From the NCBI GenBank assembly GCA_016303065.1, contig JAEDMJ010000014.1, positions 1-45,229 of the forward strand: a stretch of DNA of 45,229 bases, read 5' to 3'. This DNA is from Clostridiales bacterium. GTDB lineage: Bacteria; Bacillota; Clostridia; Oscillospirales; QAMX01. Under the pieces are notes generated by a model. That model saw only the letters and a list, made by a program, of their open reading frames with translations. It had not been told where the DNA came from and did no database searches. Every line of letters starts with the position of its first letter. Within the stretch, counting starts at the first letter, position 1. Positions 1 through 8,315 of the stretch are shown one piece after another. The position numbers were made by a program, and so were the translations under genes.

Positions 1-341
1 CTATAATGTGCGTATGGGTATTACGCAATGAAAATACCTATTTCTTTCTCCTTGCATTCTTTGTACGTTGGTCGACAGTTTTTTCAGCATCCTTTGGAAT
101 CAGCCACATATTTCCTATGTGAGAAAGCCCGGGGATGCGATTTTCCACACATACGGAGAATTGCAAAAAACGCCGAGGAAAACGGATGCGCAATAAATCC
201 AAACACTCATGTTTGGGTCGCATACGACTGTCACGCCGAATACAGCACTCCGCCGCACACCTGTTATGCGTATCTCCCATATGTCCCAAATGAGCAAACC
301 TTGCGTATGACAGTTCCCGGTTTGCCAAACGGATGCAAGGC
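1..341. other. No supported gene at the window's left edge
   Basis: Open frames here on both strands encode peptides of no recognisable composition, and none has a ribosome binding site. The base composition is more AT-rich than the neighbouring genes. Short imperfect inverted repeats occur (for example GCAAACC near 294 with GGTTTGC near 319), but I cannot assign a function. It lies beyond the terminators of the VWA gene. Confidence 0.4.
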
Positions 342-381
342 AAAAACTCCCCAGGCACGCCTCAAGTTTCCGGGGAGTTTT
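342..381 (-). terminator. Rho-independent terminator, distal copy after the VWA gene
   Basis: A perfect 10-bp inverted repeat (AAAACTCCCC at 343-352, GGGGAGTTTT at 372-381) reads on the minus strand as a stem followed by a T run, TTTTTGCC. It is the second of two hairpins downstream of the VWA gene. Confidence 0.6.
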
Positions 382-424
382 GAGCCGCTGCATTCCGCAC
401 AAGGAACTTTAATCCCCTTGTTCG

Positions 425-464
425 AAAAGCGCGGCTGTGACGCGGCGGGCTCAACCGCGCTTTT
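425..464 (-). terminator. Rho-independent terminator after the VWA gene
   Basis: A perfect 10-bp inverted repeat (AAAAGCGCGG at 425-434, CCGCGCTTTT at 455-464) begins 53 bases past the VWA stop codon. Both flanks end in T runs, so it could stop transcription from either side. Confidence 0.65.
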
Positions 465-516
465 TGCATTTTTTGCCGCCTGGCAAACAGCCCACAGAGG
501 CTGTTATTTTATTCCG

Positions 517-1887
517 TTACAGCGGCGGGCAGCATTCAAAATCGTTGTCCACATAGTGGGCGATGAACCTTGCGCGGAAATTGCGCCTGTTGCACACGGA
601 ATCCGCCGAACCGGAAACGTCCAGATCTTCCGGCAGAACGAACTTGATGCAGCGAACCGTAACGTCGCGGCATGACGCGCCCGTGTGCGCCGGAACAGTC
701 ATGGTTTTAAGACCGCGCCTGTGTTCTTTGCCCTCCGGATCCACCTCGTTTATCAGCGCGGCCAGAGCGACGCGCTTTCCGGGGCAGACGTTTTTCAGCG
801 TCACGGAAAGCTGGACAATGCGTCCCAGGGATTCCATCGCGAGCTCTCCCGCGTCGAATTCGAGCGGATCTTCACATCCTCCGACCGAAAGCTCCGCCGG
901 TTCGGGACAGGCTTCAGGCGAAATCACGACGCCGCAGTCCACTTCGATCGTGGGGGACGGGAAATCGACGGCGTTCCCTTCCCTGTCGCTGTAACGGACG
1001 TATTCGTTCACCTCAATTTCTCCGGAACAGTCGCCGACGTGTTCCACCGTGGATTCCAGGGCGGCGCCTTCGCTGCTTTTAACGCCGAGCTCCGCGATTT
1101 TCCACTGGAGACCAGTCGGACTGACAAGGCTGGCCGTGCCCTTTGTCGGCGCGGAGACGGACGTGATTTTGAAGCATGGCGAGACCTCGTCGTCTATAAC
1201 GATGTTTGTCGCACCCGGCTTTGAGATGTTTTTTGCCAGTTCCTCAAAGATGTCTTCAAGCTCCTCGTCGTCCGGAGTTATAACGACATATGCCGAATCC
1301 GGGTCGGAGGCCCATTCCCGTATGGCCTGCTCGTCGATGCCGTCCCGTCCGGTAAGACCGATCACATATATCGTGACGCCCGCTGCCTTCGCCGCCGCAG
1401 CCACTGCGGCCGGATCTCCGCCGGCTGTCGTGCGCCCGTCCGTGAACATGACCATCACCCTGGCGTTTGACGAAAGCGGGTTGAAAAGCCCCAGAGCTTT
1501 TGTAAACGCATCGGCGTGGTTCGTGGAGCCTCCCGCCGAGAGCGCGTCCACCGCCGTTTTCAGCGCCGCCACGGACGTGACAAGCTGAGTGTCCTGGGAA
1601 GCTGTGCCGTCAAAGCTCACAATGCCGATATGGCTGCCAAAGCCGATCTGACCGTCCCGGACGCCGTCGGTGGCCTCGTCGATGATGTCGATGAACTTTT
1701 TCGCGCCGCTTTTCATGTTCGCAAGCGGACTTCCGGCCATGCTTCCGGAGCGGTCGAGAATTAGGACGATGTCCGTCGGGTTGCCCGTTATATTCGGCTC
1801 AGCCGTCAGCGACAGCCGAACCTTGAATGAACCGCCGCACTTGATGCGCGCGGTGTTTACCGTTTTGTTGGAGTTTGTAACTCCCAT
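517..1887 (-). CDS. VWA domain protein with conserved cysteine-rich C-terminal region
   Basis: A 456-residue protein with a von Willebrand factor A domain at about residues 35-220. The metal-ion-dependent adhesion motif DRSGS is at 45-49, and a second metal-site segment TDGRT is at 149-153. There is no signal peptide or membrane segment, so it is predicted to be cytosolic. After residue 220 comes a beta-rich region, then a cysteine-rich part containing CPEP, NVCPGKR and a terminal CCPP. I have seen this whole arrangement in uncharacterised clostridial VWA proteins, but no function is known to me. The ATG at 1887 was chosen over the one at 1896 because AAAAGGA (about 1897-1903) is correctly spaced only for the inner ATG. 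It stands alone with terminators on both sides. Confidence 0.85.
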   Translation of the reverse strand: MGVTNSNKTVNTARIKCGGSFKVRLSLTAEPNITGNPTDIVLILDRSGSMAGSPLANMKSGAKKFIDIIDEATDGVRDGQIGFGSHIGIVSFDGTASQDTQLVTSVAALKTAVDALSAGGSTNHADAFTKALGLFNPLSSNARVMVMFTDGRTTAGGDPAAVAAAAKAAGVTIYVIGLTGRDGIDEQAIREWASDPDSAYVVITPDDEELEDIFEELAKNISKPGATNIVIDDEVSPCFKITSVSAPTKGTASLVSPTGLQWKIAELGVKSSEGAALESTVEHVGDCSGEIEVNEYVRYSDREGNAVDFPSPTIEVDCGVVISPEACPEPAELSVGGCEDPLEFDAGELAMESLGRIVQLSVTLKNVCPGKRVALAALINEVDPEGKEHRRGLKTMTVPAHTGASCRDVTVRCIKFVLPEDLDVSGSADSVCNRRNFRARFIAHYVDNDFECCPPL

Positions 1888-1982
1888 TGCACACATTCCT
1901 TTTCAGGCCCATTAGTATTGTTTCGGACCCGTAACCATCATATGCCCCGAAAGGAATAAATGGTACAACCCCCGGCAAAAGC

Positions 1983-2021
1983 GGCGCCGCCGGTCTCCGT
2001 AAGAGCGGGACCGGCGGCGCC
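1983..2021 (-). terminator. Strong hairpin terminator after the glycoside hydrolase gene
   Basis: A perfect 12-bp repeat (GGCGCCGCCGGT at 1983-1994 and ACCGGCGGCGCC at 2010-2021) follows the glycoside hydrolase stop codon by 15 bases. The minus-strand side continues into CGCTTTTG. A T run also sits on the plus-strand side, so it may work both ways. Confidence 0.7.
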
Positions 2022-2036
2022 GTTAATTTTTTTCAC

Positions 2037-4220
2037 TTATACAAGCTTTATTGAGACGGGCTCCATTTCAAACTCCGTTCCGTCGCTCAGGCGGACTTTG
2101 ACGTCTTTGAGCAGATCGTTGTAGAAACAGAGCTTTCCGCTCTTGAGCGCCGAAGCGTAAACGCCTCTCGGGTGCTCGGAGCTCAGCATCTTCTTCGTCA
2201 TCGGGTCGAGGCAGTCCAGAGAACCGAGTATCTCTCCGACCGCGTCGATATAATCTTCCAGCGGCTCGCGCATAACGTCCGGCAGGAAGACCTGTCCTTT
2301 GCCGACATCGCCTGCCGCCCAGCGCTGATAGACCGACTGGTCGCCCTCAACGGTCATGGGCCCGCGGACATTGTTGGACTGAAGCACCGGACAAATGACG
2401 ATTCCGCCGTTTTTGACCCAGGCGTCAATCTTTTCAAGCACTTCGCCCTCTATAAAGTCGCCGTCATGGTTGCGTCCGAGTATGACAAGCACCTTGTAGC
2501 GCGGCAGCGCTCCGTCGAGTACCATCCTTTCGGAGCAAAAATCGTAATCCAGCTTGCGGCGCATGGGGCAGACCTGGGAGAAGAACGAGGAGCCCTCCAG
2601 ATATCTGATGCATCCGTCGGAGATTTTCGACTGTGTGTCGGGATAGAGCACCGCCACATCGATGAGGGGTTCGCACCTTTCATCCAGAAGCGGGGAATAC
2701 TTGAGCCAGCGCTCGCTTCCGAGCTCGCTGTCCGTAATGTTCGGATAATAGTAGAAAAGGTGGCTTCCGTTGTTGATGATGATATTGTAAAGCCGGTTCA
2801 TCACGCTTCTGACCGTTCCGAAGCCTGCCGGCTCCGAGCCGAATTTCACGCCGTAGAACCTTGCCGCGCTGGACAGCATTCTTGTTATCGCAAAGTTCAG
2901 CTCATAGCTCTCGTCTTCGTTTGTGGCGCGTATTCCGCCCTTGACCGGGATCATGCCGCGGGTCTGGTCGGTGAAGTCGGTGCCGCATTCGGTATATCCC
3001 CAGCCGCCTGCGCTCTGATAAATGTCAAGGTCGGGCATTTCCTCCCTGACCCACACGGCCCAGCGGTTGCACCAGTCGGTCATCTCGTCCATGTACCAGT
3101 CGACAAAATCCTTGCGCTTGCGGCGGTTGTCGGTCATGACCGGGAGGAAGGTCTTCACTTCTGAAAAGTCTTTAAAGCTGTCGCCCCAGGCGGCGTTGAG
3201 CTTTTCGATCTCGCCGTACTTTTTCTCCATTGCGGCGGCAAACTTCACATGGGCCATGCGGTCGTTGGCCCACCAGCCGATGTGCATATGCTCTTTCCGG
3301 CGCTTATAGCCCCAGTTTCCTCCGGCGGGGTACTGGCTCTCTCCGTAGTTTCCGCTGGGCCCGAGGCGGCAGCCGAACACCTTGTCTCCCATGGAGTTGT
3401 AGTGGCGGCCGAACTCATGGAGATATCTTGAAACATAGGGCGTCTGCTGTTCGTTGAAAATCGTGGGGCAGTTGTTCTCGATGCCGTGCTCAAGGCACAC
3501 AAAACCCTCAAAGCCCTCTGTCGTTTCTCTGTACCATTCCGGAAGGGCGTATGCCGAACCGCCGATGACCAGTGGGAACCACTTCATTCCGAACTGGGCG
3601 CCGCGCTCGATGACCGCATCGTAATAGCTCCAGTCAAATACGTCTTTTTCATATTCCACCATGTCCCAGCGGACGTAGCTTTCAATGCCGTTGAATCCCA
3701 AAGAACGCATCTTCGGAACAAGCTCTGCCATACGGTCCAGCGTGTCGGGAAGCTCATCCCGGTAGCAGGAGAACGAATGGTCGCCGACGGTCGCAACAAG
3801 CTGCATCGGGCGCTTGAGCTCAAGGGGACATTTCACGTCTTCCGGCTTCACACGCAAAGCCTTTGCGCGGGCAATAAGCTCTCCGTCCCTGCCGGGAACC
3901 ATGTTCACCGATGTCAGAGTCGGAACTCCGCGGATTCCGAGAACCGCCTTTTTCCCGACGTCTTCCTCTTTTGCCGACCAAATATACACGCCGAGACGCT
4001 TCCGTCCGGTATTGCACATCGTCCATCCTGCAACCGCTTCCGTTCCGCGGCCGTTGACCGTAACGGAACCGTTTTCCGCAATACCGTCGATAAATTCGAC
4101 GGCGATCGTGTATTCTCCCGCTGCTTCGAGAGGTTTCTCCGCCTCAAAACGCACGTCACGGCGTTTGTAAAGGCTGATTCCCTCGTCCCGGGCTGTTTCC
4201 AGTTTGCTGAATGCGTACAT
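2037..4220 (-). CDS. Glycoside hydrolase-like protein, GH42/GH14-related fold, family unassigned
   Basis: A 727-residue protein without a signal peptide. Residues 1-130 look like a beta-rich accessory domain. The middle is a TIM-barrel glycosidase: FNGIESYVRWDMVEY near 176-190, then GPSGNYGESQYP at 287-298, where E294 is a candidate acid/base, and GSEP at 461-464, where E463 is a candidate nucleophile. The C-terminal third (DVAVLYPD, then KVLVILG and NGGIVICP) resembles the glutamine-amidotransferase-like trimerisation domain of GH42 beta-galactosidases. The GPSG..GE..YP stretch recalls beta-amylases. Substrate and family are therefore uncertain. Lack of export suggests action on imported oligosaccharides, but no transporter gene is adjacent. 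AAAGGGAGG precedes the ATG. It has its own extended -10 promoter. Confidence 0.75.
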   Translation of the reverse strand: MYAFSKLETARDEGISLYKRRDVRFEAEKPLEAAGEYTIAVEFIDGIAENGSVTVNGRGTEAVAGWTMCNTGRKRLGVYIWSAKEEDVGKKAVLGIRGVPTLTSVNMVPGRDGELIARAKALRVKPEDVKCPLELKRPMQLVATVGDHSFSCYRDELPDTLDRMAELVPKMRSLGFNGIESYVRWDMVEYEKDVFDWSYYDAVIERGAQFGMKWFPLVIGGSAYALPEWYRETTEGFEGFVCLEHGIENNCPTIFNEQQTPYVSRYLHEFGRHYNSMGDKVFGCRLGPSGNYGESQYPAGGNWGYKRRKEHMHIGWWANDRMAHVKFAAAMEKKYGEIEKLNAAWGDSFKDFSEVKTFLPVMTDNRRKRKDFVDWYMDEMTDWCNRWAVWVREEMPDLDIYQSAGGWGYTECGTDFTDQTRGMIPVKGGIRATNEDESYELNFAITRMLSSAARFYGVKFGSEPAGFGTVRSVMNRLYNIIINNGSHLFYYYPNITDSELGSERWLKYSPLLDERCEPLIDVAVLYPDTQSKISDGCIRYLEGSSFFSQVCPMRRKLDYDFCSERMVLDGALPRYKVLVILGRNHDGDFIEGEVLEKIDAWVKNGGIVICPVLQSNNVRGPMTVEGDQSVYQRWAAGDVGKGQVFLPDVMREPLEDYIDAVGEILGSLDCLDPMTKKMLSSEHPRGVYASALKSGKLCFYNDLLKDVKVRLSDGTEFEMEPVSIKLV

Positions 4221-4258
4221 ATTTCTGGCCTCCCTTTATTTTGGACTCTTCGGTAAGC

Positions 4259-4287
4259 ATTATATCACACTGCCGAGATTAATGAAA
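4259..4287 (-). promoter_or_regulatory. Probable sigma-A promoter of the glycoside hydrolase gene
   Basis: On the minus strand TGATATAAT forms an extended -10 (TATAAT at 4259-4264), with a weak TTTCAT 17 bases upstream at 4282-4287. The start codon is 38 bases downstream of the -10. Confidence 0.55.
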
Positions 4288-4306
4288 GCACCAAAAACGG
4301 TGCTTT
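4285..4306 (-). terminator. Hairpin after prmC, probable terminator
   Basis: AAAGCACC (4285-4292) pairs with GGTGCTTT (4299-4306), 10 bases past the prmC stop codon. The following T run is short, so efficiency is uncertain. It overlaps the weak -35 of the next gene. Confidence 0.5.
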
Positions 4307-4316
4307 CGGAAAATTT

Positions 4317-5147
4317 CTATTTAACTGCACAAACCGCACGGGTAATACCCGAAAGGTCCTTCCCCGTCACGACCCCGGAAAAGCCCTCTCTTTGCAGAAT
4401 TTCCGCCACGTCCGCATCCTGCCCCATGCCGACCTCAAAGCACAGCGGCGCTCCCGGCTTAAGCACGCGTTTCCAGCCGGACGCAACGGCTCTGTAAAAG
4501 TCCAGTCCGTCTTCTCCTCCGTCAAGAGCCATAATCGGCTCCGGAGTCTTCATATCCAGCTCCTCCGTCCGAAGATAGGGCGGATTGCATATCATGCCGC
4601 CAAAAGCGCCGTCTTCAAAGGGAGGCTTCCCGAAAGCATCCGCCGGCACAACGGAAACTCTGTCCGCAAGGCCGCAAAGCGAACAGTTCTCTTTTGCCAA
4701 AGCCAGCGCGTCCGGAGACAGATCCGCAAGCACAGCCCGTATATCCGCTCTTTCCTTTGCCGCGGCAATGCCGAGGCATCCCGTTCCCGTACAGAGATCC
4801 AGGATCTCTCCGGGGCACTTCGGAAGCTTTTCCAGAAAAAGCTCCAGAACGGAAACGCTGTCGTCCCGCGGGATGAGCGCTCTCCTGTCAGTTTTCAGGG
4901 TGAGCCCGTAAAAGTCCCACTCCCCGATTATGTAGGCAAGCGGTTCCCCCGAAGCTCTGCGCGCCGTCAGCTCTTCCGGCGAAACCCTCAGAGGGAGCTC
5001 CCGCTCCTGGCTGAAAAAATATCGGTCCCGGGGTATTCCTGCGGCAAAGCAGGCAAGCTCCAGCGCTTCGAGGGAAGCCGACTCCGGAGTCAGGCCAAGC
5101 TTCAGAAGCGAATTTTTCAGCTTCCCCGCAAGCTCCCGCATCACCAT
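4317..5147 (-). CDS. prmC: Peptide chain release factor N5-glutamine methyltransferase PrmC
   Basis: A 276-residue S-adenosylmethionine-dependent methyltransferase that modifies the GGQ glutamine of release factors RF1 and RF2. The N-terminal helical domain contains the R-SGEPLAYI stretch typical of PrmC. The SAM-binding motif is DLCTGTGCLGIAAA, and the catalytic NPPYL motif lies near residue 185. The length is normal for the family. The ATG at 5147 is preceded by GGAG and overlaps the stop of the DUF1385 gene by 7 bases, implying translational coupling. A second ATG at 5141 is possible but less well spaced. It is the last gene of the lipoprotein-regulator-kinase-DUF1385-prmC operon. prfA, a common neighbour, is absent. 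Confidence 0.93.
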   Translation of the reverse strand: MVMRELAGKLKNSLLKLGLTPESASLEALELACFAAGIPRDRYFFSQERELPLRVSPEELTARRASGEPLAYIIGEWDFYGLTLKTDRRALIPRDDSVSVLELFLEKLPKCPGEILDLCTGTGCLGIAAAKERADIRAVLADLSPDALALAKENCSLCGLADRVSVVPADAFGKPPFEDGAFGGMICNPPYLRTEELDMKTPEPIMALDGGEDGLDFYRAVASGWKRVLKPGAPLCFEVGMGQDADVAEILQREGFSGVVTGKDLSGITRAVCAVK

Positions 5148-6127
5148 TTGTCGTCTTCTCCGTTTTCGGGGATAACGCGCCTTATGGCGTCAATCGCCAC
5201 AGAGATCATCTCGTCGTCGGGCTCGTTCGTGGTCATCGACTGCATTGCAACTCCCGGCCAGCGCAGCGCGACCGTCAGAAAATTGTCGTACCTTCCCACA
5301 ATTCGGTTGAACTCATAGCTGATGTTCAGAACGACCGGAAGAAGCACAAGCCTCGACGCAAGACGTATCAGCGTCACGGCCCACTTCGCCGTGACTCCGG
5401 GGAACCATATCTCCGTTCTGACAAACGAAAAGAAAATTATGGATATCAGCATGACGACAAAGAGAAAGCTTGTTCCGCAGCGGGGATGCTTTCTCGTGTG
5501 CCGGCGGACGTTTTCAACGGTAAGCTCCTCACCCGATTCATAGCAGTGGATCGTCTTGTGCTCCGCGCCGTGGAAGGCATAGACACGGCGCATATCCTTC
5601 ATTCGGGACGTCAAAAAGATGAAAAGCAGGAATATTCCCATTCTGAGAACGCCTTCAACAAGGTTTCTAAGCCACAAGCGCCCGCCGAAATCCACGAACG
5701 ACGACAAAAGCGCGGGGAGAAGTATGAACAGCGCGATCGGCATAAGCACGCCGACCACCACGGAAAAGCCCATAAGCAGCTTTTCCGCCCGCTCCTTTCC
5801 GAGCTTTTTCTCTACCCAGAGGTCAAATTTCGTCGGTTCGCCCTCCTCGCCGATCTCGCACTCGTTGGCGGAAAACATAAGCTCGGAAACGCCGTCCTTG
5901 ATCGCTCCGCCGAAAACGAATATTCCGCGTACAAAGGGCCAGCCCAGTATCGGACACTTTTTCTTTGCCGGTTTGTACTCTTTTTCTCTGACAACGTGAG
6001 TCCCGTCGGACTTTCTGACAACGGTCGCCGTCCGGTTCGGCCCGCGCATATATATGCCTTCGATAAGAGCCTGGCCCCCGATCATGGTCTTTTTCCCGGA
6101 TTTTTCGTAGCATTTGCTTTTCTTCAT
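5141..6127 (-). CDS. DUF1385 family integral membrane protein (YqhQ-like)
   Basis: A 328-residue protein of the DUF1385 family. The N-terminus carries GGQALIEGIYMRGP and the middle carries FHGAEHKTIHCYE and HPRCGTSFL, all hallmarks of the family. Several hydrophobic segments between about 115 and 270 predict four or five membrane passes. The molecular function is unknown. The gene commonly sits next to prmC and prfA in Clostridia, as here. An ATG at 6127, preceded by GAGG at a usable distance, was preferred to an upstream TTG at 6145 that would add six residues. It starts 27 bases after the histidine kinase gene. Confidence 0.88.
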   Translation of the reverse strand: MKKSKCYEKSGKKTMIGGQALIEGIYMRGPNRTATVVRKSDGTHVVREKEYKPAKKKCPILGWPFVRGIFVFGGAIKDGVSELMFSANECEIGEEGEPTKFDLWVEKKLGKERAEKLLMGFSVVVGVLMPIALFILLPALLSSFVDFGGRLWLRNLVEGVLRMGIFLLFIFLTSRMKDMRRVYAFHGAEHKTIHCYESGEELTVENVRRHTRKHPRCGTSFLFVVMLISIIFFSFVRTEIWFPGVTAKWAVTLIRLASRLVLLPVVLNISYEFNRIVGRYDNFLTVALRWPGVAMQSMTTNEPDDEMISVAIDAIRRVIPENGEDDKW

Positions 6128-6154
6128 CTCTTGGCCTCGTTTCAATCCGCCGGT

Positions 6155-7570
6155 CTACGCCAGCGGCAGTTCAATTCTGACAGAAGCACCCTCTCCGAGA
6201 GTGCTCTTCACCGTTAAAGTTCCGCCGTGCAGCCTGACGATCTCGTCGCTAAGGGCAAGACCGATGCCGCTGCCGGCTTTGTCCGTGCTGCCCTTGAAGA
6301 ACTTGTCCTTTACGTGGGGCAGATCCTCCGGAGAAATTCCGCAGCCGAAGTCCTTAACCGTCACGGCGACGAAGCCGGAACGATCCTTTGCGCACTCTTC
6401 GATGGTTATGTCAATCGAAGAACCTCTCTCCGAAAACTTTCTTGCGTTGTCAATGACATTGACAAAGACCTGTCTGATTCGCTGGGGATCTCCCAGGATA
6501 AGCGCCTCTTCGGTCCCGTCGTTGTACACAATGTGAATGCCGTCCTGCGCAAGCCGCTGTTCCAGCATAAAAATCGTGTCTTCAAGCTCCGCGTTCAGAT
6601 CGAACACGGTTTTGTTCAGAACAATCCGTCCCGACTCGACACGCGAAAAGTCCAGAAGCTCCTCCACCATGTCGCGAAGGCGCATGCTCTCGTGCTGTAT
6701 GACCTCAAGACCCTTTGCCTGAATGCTTTCCGGGTCTTTCTCTTCGACCATAAGCGTCTCCGCCCAGCCGCTTATGGCCGTAAGCGGAGTTCTGAGCTCG
6801 TGGGAGACCGAGGAGATGAACTCGTTTTTGATCTTTGCGCTGCGCGCGATTTCCCCCGACAGGAAGTTCAGCGACTGGGCAAGCTCGCCGATCTCGTCGT
6901 CGCGGTCGTAATCTATCGTCGTGCCGTATTTTCCCGAAGCGATCTCCTTTGCCGTGGCGTTGAGGCGTTTTATCGGATTCAGGATCGAAGTTAGAAAATA
7001 AGCTCCGTTCAGAAACACCAGCAGAACGCCTCCCGCCGCCACAAGCGTACTCAGACTGCACAGCGTCAGTATTCTGGAGTTCACAAGCTCAAGCCCCGTC
7101 ACATACCTGATCGCGCCCACAAGCTCTCCGCTCACAAGATATAACGGCGCCGACACGGACATCACCCTCTGACCCGTGACGGAGTCCTTTCCCACATAGG
7201 AGCTCGTTTTTTCCTGTTCCATAGCCGAGGAAACGTCCGGAGTTCCCGGCACGTACCCCGTCAAAAGCGCAAAGGACGAAGAATATATCACCTTTCCGTC
7301 CAGGTCGACGATTTCACACTCCAGCCGGTCTTTTTCCACAAGACTCTCGGCATAACGTGCGGCTCCCTCGTAAAACTCCCTGTACGAGGTGTTTATGTAG
7401 GATCTGAAAAGCCTCGCGCTGCTGTCCGCGCGGGTGATAAGAATGGACGTCAGATTGTTGTAATACGAAACGTAAACCGTCACGGCAAACACAGCGACCA
7501 CCGCGGCAAGCATTGCAACGATCACAGCCAGACAGCTCTTTATCCAGTTTTTTTTAAGTCCGCTGTACAT
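6155..7570 (-). CDS. Membrane sensor histidine kinase
   Basis: A 471-residue two-component sensor kinase. The first membrane segment is at about 12-36 and the second at about 168-192, bracketing an extracellular region of roughly 130 residues that resembles a Cache/PAS-type sensor. A HAMP linker spans about 190-240. The dimerisation domain has SSVSHELRTPLT with the phosphoacceptor H257. The ATPase domain has the N box NVIDNARKF, DFGCGIS and SGIGLALS. It pairs with the response regulator encoded 27 bases upstream and is co-transcribed with the lipoprotein gene. The signal is unknown. The lipoprotein may be an accessory sensor at the outer membrane face, which is an inference from gene order. 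Confidence 0.93.
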   Translation of the reverse strand: MYSGLKKNWIKSCLAVIVAMLAAVVAVFAVTVYVSYYNNLTSILITRADSSARLFRSYINTSYREFYEGAARYAESLVEKDRLECEIVDLDGKVIYSSSFALLTGYVPGTPDVSSAMEQEKTSSYVGKDSVTGQRVMSVSAPLYLVSGELVGAIRYVTGLELVNSRILTLCSLSTLVAAGGVLLVFLNGAYFLTSILNPIKRLNATAKEIASGKYGTTIDYDRDDEIGELAQSLNFLSGEIARSAKIKNEFISSVSHELRTPLTAISGWAETLMVEEKDPESIQAKGLEVIQHESMRLRDMVEELLDFSRVESGRIVLNKTVFDLNAELEDTIFMLEQRLAQDGIHIVYNDGTEEALILGDPQRIRQVFVNVIDNARKFSERGSSIDITIEECAKDRSGFVAVTVKDFGCGISPEDLPHVKDKFFKGSTDKAGSGIGLALSDEIVRLHGGTLTVKSTLGEGASVRIELPLA

Positions 7571-7597
7571 CCGGCTCCTCTCCCGTCCCCTGCCAGC

Positions 7598-8290
7598 TCA
7601 GCCGACCCATTTATATCCGAAGCCCCATACGGCGACGAGGTGCTTCGGATCTGCCGGATCGTCTTCCACTTTTATGCGCAGGCGTCTGACGTTCACGTCG
7701 ACAATTTTGGCGTCGCCGAAATAGCTGCTCCCCCACACCGCGTCGAGAAGCTCATCCCTGGAAATCGCCTTGTTCCTGTTTGACATGAAATACTGCATGA
7801 CCAGAAATTCCAGCTGGGTCAAAGTTATCTCTTTTTTCCCCCTGAAAAACTGTCTGCTCTCCTTGTTCAGGCGGAATTCTCCGCACACGATCTCCGTGTC
7901 CTTTTTTTTCAGGACGAACTCTCTGCCGGAAAGCCGCCTTGAAAGCGAGTCGATGCGCGCGATAAGCTCCGTTATGGAAAAAGGCTTCGGCACATAGTCG
8001 TCCGCTCCTATCATGAGCCCGGTGACCTTGTCCATTTCCTGAGCCTTGGCGGAGAGCATGATTATTCCGATGTTGCGTCCCATCGCCCTTATCCTGCGGC
8101 AGACTTCGAATCCGTCGATTCCCGGAAGCATCACGTCCAAAAGCGCAATGTCTATGTCCGGATCGTTTTCCACAATGGAGAGCGCTTCCTCTCCCGTTGA
8201 CGCCGTCACGGTTTCACAGTCCGCCCGCTTCAGGTTTATCTCCACAAACCCGCTTATGGCGGGCTCGTCGTCAAGTATAAGTATCTTCAA
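7598..8290 (-). CDS. OmpR/PhoB family response regulator
   Basis: A 230-residue regulator. The receiver domain (about 1-118) has acidic residues DD at 7-8, the phosphorylatable D52 in LLDVMLPG, and the conserved lysine in VPKPFS. The C-terminal winged helix ends with NVRRLRIKVEDDP and GFGYKW. The start is taken as TTG at 8290 because GGAGAGG sits seven bases upstream and the protein then begins directly with KILILDDE, as in the family. An upstream ATG at 8350 would overlap the lipoprotein gene by 35 bases and add a basic tail with no family match. It lies 25 bases after the lipoprotein gene and partners with the histidine kinase downstream. Confidence 0.93.
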   Translation of the reverse strand: MKILILDDEPAISGFVEINLKRADCETVTASTGEEALSIVENDPDIDIALLDVMLPGIDGFEVCRRIRAMGRNIGIIMLSAKAQEMDKVTGLMIGADDYVPKPFSITELIARIDSLSRRLSGREFVLKKKDTEIVCGEFRLNKESRQFFRGKKEITLTQLEFLVMQYFMSNRNKAISRDELLDAVWGSSYFGDAKIVDVNVRRLRIKVEDDPADPKHLVAVWGFGYKWVG

Positions 8291-8315
8291 CGCTTTTCCT
8301 CTCCGTTTCAGTTTT

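Noticed and set aside
28..675. A 215-codon plus-strand frame at the left edge
   Set aside because: It crosses two terminators and the VWA gene's 3' end, and the composition is not protein-like.
1037..1052. A parS-like palindrome near the ParAB genes' window
   Set aside because: TGTTCCACCGTGGAT differs from the parS consensus at several positions and lies inside the VWA gene.
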